Shown here in pieces: positions 11,569 to 20,419 of a stretch of 64,000 nt of DNA. Where the stretch lies: contig NZ_QRWD01000011.1 of NCBI RefSeq assembly GCF_003459505.1, positions 10,135-74,134 on the forward strand, read 5' to 3'. Every line of letters starts with the position of its first letter. Positions within the stretch are counted from its first letter, which is position 1. The translations under genes and the position numbers were made by a program. Source of the stretch: Collinsella sp. AF20-14LB. GTDB taxonomy: Bacteria > Actinomycetota > Coriobacteriia > Coriobacteriales > Coriobacteriaceae. The notes beneath the pieces are model-generated. The model was not told the DNA's origin and did no database searches. It saw nothing but the letters and a program-made list of their open reading frames with translations.

Positions 11569-13413
11569 CTAGGCCTCCTTGGTCGTAGAAATAGAATCGG
11601 ACGATACTTCGACAGGTCCGCCAAAAGTACGGACAGCTGCGGCTCCACCGGCAAGCGGAGTCGCCATCTGGGCTTTTGTGCGTCGCGGTGCCGAAACGGG
11701 AAGTTCAAAGGCAAAGCCCATCGCAAGCAAAAACCACGTAAGCGTATAGGTTGCAACCAGAGCGGCAACAAGGCCGCCCATCACGGCGCGTTGGGAAAAT
11801 ACGCTACATGCAGCCACAACCAGCACCGGAACCTCGCAGGCAGAAAGCGCAAGCACACCCTGCAGGAAGCCCGAGCGCCGATCGTGCGCAAGTGCCCCCG
11901 CGGCAACGCCGGCTATGCCTGGCAGCGCCAACGCCAGTGCGGCAATAATACCCGGTAGCGACCCAGACCACACGAGCGATCCCAAAGTCGCCGTCACGCG
12001 AGCGCCCGACGCCAGCAGCGCGGCCGAAACCACGACCACAGCCCAAACCACGCCACAGACGACCGTCGCGCCGACCATCAGCGCGCGACGAACCGCGCGG
12101 CCAGACGCATCCATGGGGCACGGCGTGAGCGGCTCGCCGCGGAGCGAACGACCGACATTTTGCGCATAGTGGTCACAAAACGCCGAGAGCGCCGCCTCGA
12201 CCGCCGCCGGCTCGGGACGATCTTTTTGATGGCTGGACAGACAGGCCATCACCACGTCGAACAGCTGGGCATCGACAAACGCCAGCGCATCGCGTAGCTC
12301 CTCGGAATCCGGCTCAAGCCCCAGCTGCTGGGCCTGCTCGGCCGCAGCGAGCGCCACATCGGGCTCACGACGAAGCAGCTGAGTCAAATCGCAACCGGGC
12401 GCATGGGCACCAATGGGATAGTCGGGCAGCGTGTCCATCTTGAGACGGTAGGGGCTGGCGATGTCGCGCGTCTTTTTGCGCGAACCCGAGGTGCCCGAAG
12501 TGCTCGGCGCGGCTTCGTATGGCGCGGCGCCGGCAATGAGCTCGTAAACCGTGCTTGCTGCGGCATAGACGTCGATCGCCGGCGACATACGCAAAGCGCG
12601 CAGGTCGGGAATATCGTCGGTGAGCATCTCGGGCGGGGCATAGGCAACCGTCGCGCGACGCAGCGTGGCATAGCGCTCCGTAAACGACGCCTTGCCGCCG
12701 GTACCGGCCACGGCCGACGCAGGCTCAAGCGCCAGCGACGAGCCAAAGTCGATCAGGCACAGGTCAAAGGTGCCCTCGGCAAGCTGCCGGTCAAGCGGTA
12801 GACGCGCCGTACGCACCATAATATTAGCGGGCGAGATATCGCGATGGACAAAGCCCTCGCCCACCAGGCTCATACGGCAGAGCAGATCGAACAGGTCGCG
12901 ACCCAGACGCGCCGCCACAAGCGGCGATAGGCGGCCGGCATCGTCCACGGCAAAGCGCGAGCGCAAGCGGGCGAGCGTCTCGCCCTCGACCCATTCCATG
13001 ACAATTGCAGGCACACCGTCGACCTCGCCCCAGCCATAGAGGCGGGGAAAGCCCTTAAGGCCCGAAAGGGCGCGATGGCATTCGTATTCCTCGCGAAACG
13101 CCGCTTTGAACTTGGCGACCAGCGCCTCATGGGCGGCGGCATCGTCAAACTCATCGCACGTTGGCAAGATGAGCTGCTTGAGTGCCACGGCCTCGCCTTG
13201 GGCGTTGACGGCACGCGTCACGCGGCCGATACCGCCACGGCGCATGGTGGCATCGTCGGCAAACAGCATCGTAAAACGACGCAGATAGGCAGGCAGTTCG
13301 TCCTGACCGAGCGCAATGGCCGGCTCAAACCCGTCGACACGCGCCAGGCGCAGGCCGACCATGGGATCGCGACCGAGCGATTGTGGTGTGGTGGATGCAA
13401 GATCGGTCATCAT
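11569..13413 (-). CDS. Membrane Ser/Thr protein kinase
   Basis: A 614-residue protein. The N-terminal kinase domain (about 40-330) has the usual catalytic motifs. These are VALKQL (ATP-binding Lys), VMEWVEGETLARL (hinge), FVHRDISPANIM (catalytic loop), LIDFGSS (metal-binding DFG) and YAPPEM (APE-like). The C-terminal part (about 440-600) has several hydrophobic segments, so the kinase is anchored with its catalytic domain in the cytoplasm. No PASTA or other known sensor is visible. The start overlaps the upstream stop as ATGATGA, so translation is probably coupled; either ATG (13413 or 13410) may be used. With its neighbours it forms a compact phospho-signalling operon. Confidence 0.88.
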   Translation of the reverse strand: MMTDLASTTPQSLGRDPMVGLRLARVDGFEPAIALGQDELPAYLRRFTMLFADDATMRRGGIGRVTRAVNAQGEAVALKQLILPTCDEFDDAAAHEALVAKFKAAFREEYECHRALSGLKGFPRLYGWGEVDGVPAIVMEWVEGETLARLRSRFAVDDAGRLSPLVAARLGRDLFDLLCRMSLVGEGFVHRDISPANIMVRTARLPLDRQLAEGTFDLCLIDFGSSLALEPASAVAGTGGKASFTERYATLRRATVAYAPPEMLTDDIPDLRALRMSPAIDVYAAASTVYELIAGAAPYEAAPSTSGTSGSRKKTRDIASPYRLKMDTLPDYPIGAHAPGCDLTQLLRREPDVALAAAEQAQQLGLEPDSEELRDALAFVDAQLFDVVMACLSSHQKDRPEPAAVEAALSAFCDHYAQNVGRSLRGEPLTPCPMDASGRAVRRALMVGATVVCGVVWAVVVVSAALLASGARVTATLGSLVWSGSLPGIIAALALALPGIAGVAAGALAHDRRSGFLQGVLALSACEVPVLVVAACSVFSQRAVMGGLVAALVATYTLTWFLLAMGFAFELPVSAPRRTKAQMATPLAGGAAAVRTFGGPVEVSSDSISTTKEA

Positions 13414-14315
13414 AGGGCAAGCGCCGCCACGTTATTGTTGAAGTTACCGAGCGCGACGTCATCATCGCCGTAATGGCCGACCCATTGACATAGGTTGGTG
13501 TAACAGCCCCACAGATTGGCATACTGCTGATACCACTTTGACCGGGGCGAGAATGTCTGACGACCGAACTCGGCTCGAATGACAAACATCTCCCCGACCA
13601 GGCTGTCGCACGGCCTGGGATCTCCCGTAGAGTTATAGGTCGAGACCACGTCATTGGCACGAGAAACATAGCCGTCGAGCATGTTGTACTTGGTCACAAG
13701 CCAGCTGTGAATGCTCTCTTCCTCAGCAGCGGAAAGGCCACCGGAGTTTGCATCGTTGTCAGTGTTGCCGCCCGTCGAGCCGCCGTTTCCAGACCCTCCG
13801 GCAGAGGAACCCGACCCAGAGCCACCGCCCGAACTCGACGAATCCGAGCCGGAGCCAGAAGTATCCGAGCTACCGGGCTTTCCGGACTGCTGGGCGTCCT
13901 GCTCCTTCTGCTGCTCGACCTTATTCACCGTTGCCGCCACGCTATTGTTGGACAACCGATCGATGATCTTGGTGTTGGTGAGCACGATGGTTTTGCCATT
14001 GGCAAGCGTGACTTCGTTGTCCGGGGCCTCGGCGCCGTCCGCGTCGCCGGTGCCAAACACAATATGCGCGACCACACTTGCCCAAGCATATCCAGTCGTG
14101 GTCCCCAGGTCACTTTTGACCTCATGCCCCACGCGCGGTTCGCGTGCGGCATGTGCCTGCATCATGGACGGCACGGTCATGCCATAGGCAGAAACGCCAG
14201 CTATGACCAGCACCAGCGAGCAAGACAGCAGTGCGTACGCCCGCGGCGCCAAGCCCAGTCGGCGTCGCATGCGCACCGCGGCGCCGCGCTTTGTCTGAGT
14301 GCCACCGGGCCGCAT
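13410..14315 (-). CDS. Exported/membrane-anchored protein with Ser/Gly-rich linker
   Basis: A 301-residue protein of unknown function. A basic N-terminus is followed by one membrane segment (about 25-48). A first external region contains TLANGKTIVLTNTKIID. Then comes a low-complexity Gly/Ser/Asn linker of about 45 residues, and a C-terminal globular domain of about 110 residues with three Cys. ATG at 14313-14315 has an ideal GGAGGAG site. It is the first gene of the kinase/FHA operon and overlaps the kinase start, so it may be the surface partner or sensor of that kinase (inference). Confidence 0.75.
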   Translation of the reverse strand: MRPGGTQTKRGAAVRMRRRLGLAPRAYALLSCSLVLVIAGVSAYGMTVPSMMQAHAAREPRVGHEVKSDLGTTTGYAWASVVAHIVFGTGDADGAEAPDNEVTLANGKTIVLTNTKIIDRLSNNSVAATVNKVEQQKEQDAQQSGKPGSSDTSGSGSDSSSSGGGSGSGSSAGGSGNGGSTGGNTDNDANSGGLSAAEEESIHSWLVTKYNMLDGYVSRANDVVSTYNSTGDPRPCDSLVGEMFVIRAEFGRQTFSPRSKWYQQYANLWGCYTNLCQWVGHYGDDDVALGNFNNNVAALAL

Positions 14316-14494
14316 GCGTTCTCCTCCAACAAAAACACGCCGCTCGGGAGCGGCGCATTCATTCGAATCCATATTTGAGTGTATCAGCGAACCCAAAAGG
14401 TTGCGCAACGAATGGGCAAATTAAGGATGCGAGTGGAAGCATCCATGCGATAAGCGGATACAAAGCATCTTTGTTGCACAACAAACTTACAGTC

Positions 14495-14522
14495 GCACGG
14501 GGAAATTATGGCTACCCCGTGC
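14495..14522 (-). terminator. Hairpin downstream of recR
   Basis: GCACGGGG and CCCCGTGC pair across a 12-nt loop about 40 bases after the recR stop codon. The stem is strong but no T-run follows, so termination is likely but not certain. Confidence 0.45.
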
Positions 14523-14560
14523 GTCGCGATGAAGACATACGGCAGGAGCAGGCTCGCCAC

Positions 14561-15157
14561 CTAAATCGTGCGACGGGCCTCGATGGCGCGCCCAAGCGTA
14601 AGCTCGTCGGCATACTCCAGGTCGCCGCCCACGGGAAGGCCGCTCGCCAGACGCGATACCTCAACGCCCAGCGGCTTGATAGTGCGGGCCAGGTAGCTCG
14701 CCGTGGTCTCGCCCTCGATATTGGGGTTGGTGGCGATGATGACCTCGTGGATGTCCTCGTGGCCCAAGCGTGCCAGCAGCTCACGAATGTGCAACTGCTC
14801 GGGACCAATCTTGTCCATGGGACTGATCACGCCGCCCAATACGTGGTAGAGACCGTGGTAGCTGCCCGTGCGCTCAATCGCCTGGACATCGCGCGGCTCG
14901 CCCACCACGCAAATGCGAGTGGTATCGCGCATCGAATCCTGGCAGATGGAGCACTCGTCGGCCGTGGCGTAGTTAAAGCAGCGGCTGCAAAAGTGAACCT
15001 CCTGCTTAACCTCCAGGATAGCCTCGGCCAGGCGGCGCGCCTCCTCGGCATCGGCCTCGAGCAGGTAATAGGCGATGCGCTGGGCCGACTTGGGACCAAT
15101 GCCCGGCAGACGGCCCAGCTCATCGAGCAATTTTTGCAGACTATGGTTGGCACTCAT
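14561..15157 (-). CDS. recR: Recombination mediator RecR
   Basis: A 198-residue RecR, the normal length. With RecO and RecF it loads RecA onto gapped or SSB-coated DNA. An N-terminal helix-hairpin-helix ([19 protein letters not shown]) is followed by a four-Cys zinc finger ([18 protein letters not shown], about 57-75). A Toprim domain follows, starting [14 protein letters not shown] and including [18 protein letters not shown] residues (here [10 protein letters not shown]). ATG 15157 gives the family N-terminus ([15 protein letters not shown]), although its ribosome site is weak. It lies 13 bases after ybaB on the same strand, the classical ybaB-recR pairing. Confidence 0.95.
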   Translation of the reverse strand: MSANHSLQKLLDELGRLPGIGPKSAQRIAYYLLEADAEEARRLAEAILEVKQEVHFCSRCFNYATADECSICQDSMRDTTRICVVGEPRDVQAIERTGSYHGLYHVLGGVISPMDKIGPEQLHIRELLARLGHEDIHEVIIATNPNIEGETTASYLARTIKPLGVEVSRLASGLPVGGDLEYADELTLGRAIEARRTI

Positions 15158-15170
15158 ATATATGCGTGTC

Positions 15171-15491
15171 TTAGAACGGCATGCCCGGGATGTTGAGGCC
15201 GCCGGTGATGGCGCCCATCTGCTTGTTGGCGAGCTCGTTGACACCGCGGACGGCCTCGTTGACGGCAGCCATGATCATGTCCTGCAGCATATCGACGTCC
15301 TCGGGATCGAGGGCATCGGGGTCGATGGTGAGGTTGACGAGCTCCATCTCGCCGTTAACGGTCACCTTGACCATGCCGCCGCCGGCAGAGGCGTCGACGG
15401 TCTGGGACTTAAGGTTTTCCTGCGCGGCGGCAAGCTGCTCCTGCATCTTGCGAGCCTGCTTCATCATTTGCTGCATGTTCATACCGGCCAT
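15171..15491 (-). CDS. ybaB: YbaB/EbfC nucleoid-associated protein
   Basis: A 106-residue small DNA-binding protein of the YbaB/EbfC family, which forms dimers and coats the nucleoid. The Met/Gln-rich start ([18 protein letters not shown]), the central [18 protein letters not shown] and the C-terminal AAVNEAV are characteristic. It is followed directly by recR, the arrangement found in many bacteria. Start ATG at 15489-15491 has AAAGGAG upstream. Confidence 0.95.
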   Translation of the reverse strand: MAGMNMQQMMKQARKMQEQLAAAQENLKSQTVDASAGGGMVKVTVNGEMELVNLTIDPDALDPEDVDMLQDMIMAAVNEAVRGVNELANKQMGAITGGLNIPGMPF

Positions 15492-15840
15492 GATGGCTCC
15501 TTTACGTGCGGCCGCGCGACAAGCTGCAAGGGCAGCCGGAGCGCGACGGGACTTTCAAACTCAAAAATCGTACCACGGCGCGGGGCAAGCAAGCGGGGCG
15601 GACACGCTACCTCAGTCGATATACATGTCCTTGAGCGTGACGCACGCCCAAGATTATGCAAGGTCGAATTATGCAAGGTTGCATAATTATCTCAAGCTAC
15701 ATCTAGCAGAGCTGGAACCAGGCAGTTTATGCGTAGGGCTACAAGGCTACATGGCAAAATGCCGAGCCGCTGCTCGAGGCGGCACGCATGGCGGCTGGGT
15801 ATAATTTGATTGTCATAGATGACGATTTGGAGGTGCCCTC
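15492..15840. other. Intergenic region with ATTATGCA motifs
   Basis: About 350 bases with no gene. The main feature is a cluster of ATTATGCAAGG motifs: direct copies at 15653-15663 and 15668-15678, then the reverse TTGCATAAT at 15679-15687. The second and third form a palindrome. The rest shows nothing recognisable; an SRP RNA was looked for and not found. Confidence 0.5.
15653..15687. promoter_or_regulatory. Putative operator: ATTATGCAAGG repeats with palindrome
   Basis: Two direct copies of ATTATGCAAGG are 15 bases apart. The second is immediately followed by its inverted half, giving the palindrome ATTATGCA-AGG-TTGCATAAT. This looks like a binding site for a dimeric regulator. It lies about 150 bases upstream of the small membrane protein gene at 15841 and about 160 upstream of ybaB. 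Confidence 0.4.
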
Positions 15841-16314
15841 GTGAATGTCCCAGCCGTACTCCAAAACATCCGCTCAAAACACCCCGTTGCATATGTGGTT
15901 CTCTATCTCTTTGTCGTCTGGGTATTGCTGGTTATCATCACCCATGCCATAGCTTTTGGAGCAGAACTGCTGATAGCCAGCTCGGACCAGCCCGTCGTCA
16001 AATGGGAGACGACCGATGAATGCACCGACGGAACCCGAACCATTTACTACAACAGCCCGTCCCTCTACCAAGAGTTCAAGGTCAAGATAAAGGACTCCAA
16101 GATTGTCGATGCCGAACTGGGCTCTTTATTTACAATCGGAGCAACCGTCAACGCCGAGCAAGTCGAGTACACGGACAGCCATGCGACGTATCGTATCGAC
16201 CTCAGCATCCTAGGCCGACCGTCACGCGCCTGTCTGCTCGAATGCGATATACGCGGCACCACGTTGCACATGTCCGAAATACAGATGCGCCCGGGCAAGG
16301 GGTTCTCTTCTTGA
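15841..16314 (+). CDS. Small membrane-anchored protein of unknown function
   Basis: A 157-residue protein with one membrane helix near residues 18-42 (VVLYLFVVWVLLVIITHAI) and an extracytoplasmic domain of about 110 residues. Start GTG 15841 has GGAGGT well placed upstream. No known domain is recognised. In build (short cytoplasmic head, one helix, small beta-rich outer domain) it resembles the proteins at 52456 and 55154. It converges on dnaX, with about 20 bases between the stops. Confidence 0.65.
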   Translation: MNVPAVLQNIRSKHPVAYVVLYLFVVWVLLVIITHAIAFGAELLIASSDQPVVKWETTDECTDGTRTIYYNSPSLYQEFKVKIKDSKIVDAELGSLFTIGATVNAEQVEYTDSHATYRIDLSILGRPSRACLLECDIRGTTLHMSEIQMRPGKGFSS

Positions 16315-16335
16315 GCAGTATACCCGCCTGCGCAG

Positions 16336-18816
16336 CTACTCCACCGGCTTGAAGATGGTGGACTGGCCGAAGACGCTGCGGATGAGGGCTTTGGCCTCGT
16401 CCTCGGTCTGCGGGATGCTCGGGGCTGCACCCTGATGGCCGAAGGGGCCGCCCGCACCGGAGTTGGACTCCCAGGGAGCTGCAGGAGCGTCCTCCTCTTT
16501 GGGGGCAGTTGCAGCGGACTTGGGCGCGGACGCCGCACCCGGCACGTCGAACGGAGGCAGATCGTCCCCACCAGCATCGGCAACAAAACCGCCAACCATG
16601 GCATCGTCGTAGGGAACCTGCTCGGATTCCCATGGCGCAGACGGCGCGGCGGGCTGAGCCTTGGGAGCGGACGCGCGCTCGGGCGCTCGGGGCGCGGGCT
16701 CGGTCGGGAGCTTGCCCGTGGCAGGAGCGCCGGCGGGGTTGTCGGAGCGCAGCCAGGGGGCTTTGCCCAGGTCAGACGACTTGGGCGCGGGCGAGGCAGG
16801 CTTGGGCGCGGGTGTCGGAGCAGCCGGTTTGGCCATGACGGGCTTAGGCGCCGACGGGGTCGGCGCCGCTATCGGTGCTGCTTTTGGCTGCGTCGCGCTG
16901 GCGCTCGAGGATGCAGGGGCCGCCGAGGACACGGGTTGCGGGTCCGCAGATACCGCAGCCCGTGCAGATGGAGAATGCTCCTCATGTTGAGGAGCCGGCG
17001 TGCCACCCCCATCCAGGACATAGTCGACGGTACGACGACCGAAGACCGCACTGACTGTCGGCAGGACCACCGACTGCGTGTCGGCGCGTCCAAGCATCTT
17101 GATGGCAAAGGTCGAGCCCGCGGGGAACGAGACCGTGAGCCTGGAGCCGTCGTCAGCCGTGGCGCGGGCATTGAGCAAAAGCCCCGCGTAGGAAGCCTGA
17201 CGCGCCTTGACACGCTCGACAACCTCGGCCCATTTGCGCTGCAGCTCTCCGGCATCCTCGACCGCGGGCGTCTCGGCAGTACCGGCGGCGGCAACCTGGG
17301 CGGCATTGTTGGACTGGGGCTTAGGTGCCGGAGCGGTGGCAGGCGCGGGAGCCGCAACGGGCTGAGGCGTCGGAGTCGGCGCAGGCTGAGGTGCAGGCGC
17401 TGCAGGCTTGGAAGCTGACACGGACGCAGAACGGGACGCAGGCTGGGCAGCCGGAACAGCAGCACCACGGTCCCAAGGCATACCGCCCTGGCGCGCGGAC
17501 GTAGCAGCGGGGGCAGCGGATGCCGCCGGAGCGGCAGCACGAGCGCCCGAAATGAGCGTCGGCTGTTGGGCAGCAGCGGGTACGGATGCTGCAGGCGCGG
17601 CGGCCTGAGCAGCAGCCACGCTCGCCGGCACGGCGCCGTTGGCAACCATGGCCTCCAAGCGGGCCACGCGCTCGGCCAATGCCTCAATCGTTAAATCGGC
17701 CTCGGGACGTGCCAGGCGCGTGCAGGCGATCTCGAGCACCAGGCGCACGTCGCTCGCGCCCCTCATCTCCAGTGCGGCATCGTCGAGCACCGTCAGCACA
17801 CGGGCCAGGCGGTCGGCAGGATGCTCGCCAAAGGCAGCGGCCTCGGCAGCAAGCGCCTCGGCCTGCTCGGAGCCGCCCTCAAACAGCTCGGCACGGGCAC
17901 CGGCAACGCAGGCAACGTACACGTCACGCACATGCGCCACCAGGTCGCGCGTCAGCTCCAGCAGGTCGTTTCCTTCCTCGACCTGCGCACGGATCAGTCC
18001 ATAGAGCTCGGCAACATCGCGATCGGCAATGGCGCGGGAAAGCTCGGCCAGAATCTGGTCCGAAACCTCGCCTAAAAGCGAGCGGGCGTCGTCCGCATGC
18101 ACAGAACCGTTGCCAAAGACGCTCAGCTGCTCCAGCGTGGACAACGCGTCGCGCATACCGCCCTTGGCATGGCGCGCCACGATAGCCAGCGCCTCATCGT
18201 CGTAATCGAAGCCCTCCTGCTCGCACACGTATGCCAGGCGACGCTCGATATCCTCGTTGCCGATGCGATGGAAATCGAAACGCTGGCAGCGCGAGAGGAT
18301 GGTCTCCAGAATCTTTTGCGGGTCGGTGGTGCACAGCACAAAGATCACGTGTGCCGGCGGCTCCTCGAGCGTCTTGAGCAGCGCGTTGAACGCCGCCGTC
18401 GTGAGCATGTGGACCTCGTCGATGATATAGATCTTGTACTTGCCGCGCACCGGGGCAAAGTTGACGGAGTTGATGATTTCCTCGCGCACATTGTCCACGC
18501 CCGTGCGGGAGGCGGCATCGAGCTCGTAGACATCGGGGTGGTTACCCTCGGCAATGAGCTCGCACTCCTCGCAAGTACCGTCGGGCATGCAGCCGCTTGC
18601 ACCCTCGGCGCGCGCCGCCTCGGCATTGCGGCACAGCAGCGCCTTGGCCAGAATGCGCGCCATGGTGGTCTTGCCCGTGCCGCGCGGTCCGCAGAACAGG
18701 TAGGCGTGGGACAGGCGCCCCTCGGTGATGGCGTGCTCGAGCGTCGAGACGATATGCTGCTGGCCCACCACGGAGTCAAAGGTGAGCGGGCGATACTTTC
18801 GGTACAACGATTCCAT
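16336..18816 (-). CDS. dnaX: DNA polymerase III subunits gamma/tau
   Basis: An 826-residue clamp-loader ATPase and organiser of the replicative polymerase. The N-terminal AAA+ part has Walker A GPRGTGKTTMARIL (about 42-55), a zinc-binding Cys group including CMPDGTCEEC, and Walker B IYIIDEVHML. It also has sensor 1 LCTTDPQKI and the SRC box ILSRCQRFDF. From about residue 420 the protein is extremely rich in Ala and Pro, as in actinobacterial tau. The C-terminus probably contacts the polymerase. ATG at 18814-18816 follows GGGGGAG and gives the conserved start MESLYRKYRPLTFDSVVGQ. I saw no clear slippery site for a gamma form. Confidence 0.95.
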   Translation of the reverse strand: MESLYRKYRPLTFDSVVGQQHIVSTLEHAITEGRLSHAYLFCGPRGTGKTTMARILAKALLCRNAEAARAEGASGCMPDGTCEECELIAEGNHPDVYELDAASRTGVDNVREEIINSVNFAPVRGKYKIYIIDEVHMLTTAAFNALLKTLEEPPAHVIFVLCTTDPQKILETILSRCQRFDFHRIGNEDIERRLAYVCEQEGFDYDDEALAIVARHAKGGMRDALSTLEQLSVFGNGSVHADDARSLLGEVSDQILAELSRAIADRDVAELYGLIRAQVEEGNDLLELTRDLVAHVRDVYVACVAGARAELFEGGSEQAEALAAEAAAFGEHPADRLARVLTVLDDAALEMRGASDVRLVLEIACTRLARPEADLTIEALAERVARLEAMVANGAVPASVAAAQAAAPAASVPAAAQQPTLISGARAAAPAASAAPAATSARQGGMPWDRGAAVPAAQPASRSASVSASKPAAPAPQPAPTPTPQPVAAPAPATAPAPKPQSNNAAQVAAAGTAETPAVEDAGELQRKWAEVVERVKARQASYAGLLLNARATADDGSRLTVSFPAGSTFAIKMLGRADTQSVVLPTVSAVFGRRTVDYVLDGGGTPAPQHEEHSPSARAAVSADPQPVSSAAPASSSASATQPKAAPIAAPTPSAPKPVMAKPAAPTPAPKPASPAPKSSDLGKAPWLRSDNPAGAPATGKLPTEPAPRAPERASAPKAQPAAPSAPWESEQVPYDDAMVGGFVADAGGDDLPPFDVPGAASAPKSAATAPKEEDAPAAPWESNSGAGGPFGHQGAAPSIPQTEDEAKALIRSVFGQSTIFKPVE

Positions 18817-18932
18817 GGGTGCTCCCCCGGGTATACTGAGTCTTGTTGCCGCGGCGGCCATGCGGTCGCACGGCATACTGCATTCCATAATAACCCGTAC
18901 GGCGAGCCCGCCGCGATAGGAGTCCAAAGAGC

Positions 18933-19649
18933 ATGGCAGACGCAGAGAGCAACCTCGTTCCCTCCGAAGCAGCCGACCAGGTCGAGGTCGCGCTCGAGGA
19001 GCAGGCCGCAGCCGACGACGGCATCCTGTACCTCAACGAGTACCAATACGAAAACGACCTCGTCACCGACTTCGCCCGCCTGGTCGCCTCGCCCAGGCGT
19101 CGCGGCTCGCTGTATGTCGCCGCGGCAATTGCCGCGCTCATCGGCATCGGCATGCTGGTGGCCGGCGGCAACTGGATCAAGTTTGGCGTCGTCTTGATCG
19201 TATTCGGCGCCTTTTTGGCCTGGTGGAGCAAAAACCTGCACCACACCCTCGCCCGCGACTTTATCGACGCCGTTGAGGCCGACGAGTCCATGGGTGGCCG
19301 CTATCGCCGCGTCGCCGCCAACGAGGACGGCCTGATGGTTTGGGGCACGAGCGGCAAGTCGCAGTTCTTCCCGTTTGAAAAGCTCGACCACGTGCTCGAC
19401 GGCGAGCGCATCTTTGTGGCCATGTTCGCCGACCAGGGCGTGACGATCCCTAAGGACACCTTTGTCCGCGGCGATGCCGAGCAGTTCGGTCCCTTCCTTA
19501 AGGCGCGCATCAACAAAAAACTCCGCATCGAGACCAAACGCAAGAAGATGAAGGCAGAAAAGGCCGCTGCCGAAGCAAAACAGGGCGACAAGCCCCAGGA
19601 GACCAAGGGCAAGCAGCGCAAGCAGAAGAAGAGCAAGAAGAAGCGGTAG
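18933..19649 (+). CDS. YcxB-like membrane protein of unknown function
   Basis: A 238-residue protein, divergent from dnaX. An acidic N-terminus is followed by two close membrane helices (about 60-100: SLYVAAAIAALIGIGMLVAG and FGVVLIVFGAFLAWW). Then comes a domain with RRVAANEDGLMVWG and SQFFPFEKLDHV, typical of YcxB-like proteins. The last 45 residues are very rich in Lys, which suggests binding to nucleic acid or acidic lipid. The family function is unknown. Confidence 0.65.
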   Translation: MADAESNLVPSEAADQVEVALEEQAAADDGILYLNEYQYENDLVTDFARLVASPRRRGSLYVAAAIAALIGIGMLVAGGNWIKFGVVLIVFGAFLAWWSKNLHHTLARDFIDAVEADESMGGRYRRVAANEDGLMVWGTSGKSQFFPFEKLDHVLDGERIFVAMFADQGVTIPKDTFVRGDAEQFGPFLKARINKKLRIETKRKKMKAEKAAAEAKQGDKPQETKGKQRKQKKSKKKR

Positions 19650-19677
19650 GCCGGCCGACACCGAAGGCGCCTCGTCC

Positions 19678-19717
19678 CGCGCCCGATTCCGGGCCGGGGC
19701 GCCTGGAATCGGGCGCG
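19678..19717 (+). terminator. Strong hairpin after the YcxB-like gene
   Basis: A 13-bp perfect stem, CGCGCCCGATTCC / GGAATCGGGCGCG, encloses a 14-nt loop between convergent genes. No T-run follows immediately, but the position fits a terminator. Confidence 0.5.
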
Positions 19718-19754
19718 CGTACCGCCAATGGACCCGTTTTGCCTTGCTCTCGAG

Positions 19755-20414
19755 CTATTTCACTTCAAACCTTAAGAGCCTCCGCTCCGGCAGATCGGTC
19801 ATCTTCATCGTGTAAGTCCCGGGAAATGCTTTCTCAAAACGGACGGTCTCGTAACCTTCGAAATAGTCGTTGGTGTTCTGCATCATAAATGGGACGAGCA
19901 ACTCGTTTTCTGCCCCAACCTCCACGGCAAACGCAGCAGAGCCGCCAAGGACCGGCATGGCTTGCGTTATCAGATCGGTATTGACTACAAAATCATAGTT
20001 TGGCGCAGACTCCGGAACCAGATGCCAAACATACGCTTTGATTCCACCGTCGATATTATCCCTATTTCTGACACGCATCTTTACGGCGATAACGCACGTG
20101 ATGTCGGCATCCTTCAGTCTCGTTTTCGTATCCACGGTGCCATATTTTGAATAATCGTCATGTGCTCGTTTGAGATACTCGCGCGGCGTGAGCAACTCCG
20201 CCCCGTCTATGCAAAACGAATACCCATCAGTCACCACATCCTTCGACCCCAGAAACGCTCCATCCATCGAGAGCCATTCGCCCTCCGCGTAATATTTCTC
20301 AGGAATGACCGTCCGGTTCCCGTTAACGACGCTCACCCTCATGCCCGCAAGGCCGGCAGCAGCACAGCAAAAAAGCGCGAGCGCCGATCTTCTCGTCCAC
20401 AGGGTCTTCTTCAT
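19755..20414 (-). CDS. DUF5028-like exported protein, last gene of ABC cluster
   Basis: A 219-residue protein with an N-terminal hydrophobic segment (SALALFCCAAAGLAGM, about 9-25), probably an uncleaved or Tat/Sec-type signal, and an external domain. The domain contains the pattern WLSMDGAFL, then TDGYSFCIDGAELLTPREYL and the C-terminal LPERRLLRFEV. This resembles DUF5028 proteins, which often accompany ABC transporters; the match is from memory and moderate. ATG 20414 is preferred (GGAAAGG upstream). GTG 20423 would give an ATP-binding-protein/DUF overlap. It is probably co-transcribed with the ABC genes. Confidence 0.6.
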   Translation of the reverse strand: MKKTLWTRRSALALFCCAAAGLAGMRVSVVNGNRTVIPEKYYAEGEWLSMDGAFLGSKDVVTDGYSFCIDGAELLTPREYLKRAHDDYSKYGTVDTKTRLKDADITCVIAVKMRVRNRDNIDGGIKAYVWHLVPESAPNYDFVVNTDLITQAMPVLGGSAAFAVEVGAENELLVPFMMQNTNDYFEGYETVRFEKAFPGTYTMKMTDLPERRLLRFEVK

Positions 20415-20419
20415 CGCGC

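Noticed and set aside
15492..15840. Signal-recognition-particle RNA near dnaX/recR
   Set aside because: The conserved GGAAGCAGC-type apical motif is absent.
16336..18816. Programmed frameshift site in dnaX giving a short gamma subunit
   Set aside because: No A-AAA-AAG-type slippery run with a downstream stem is visible in the region after the ATPase domain; the gene is read as a single tau-like product.
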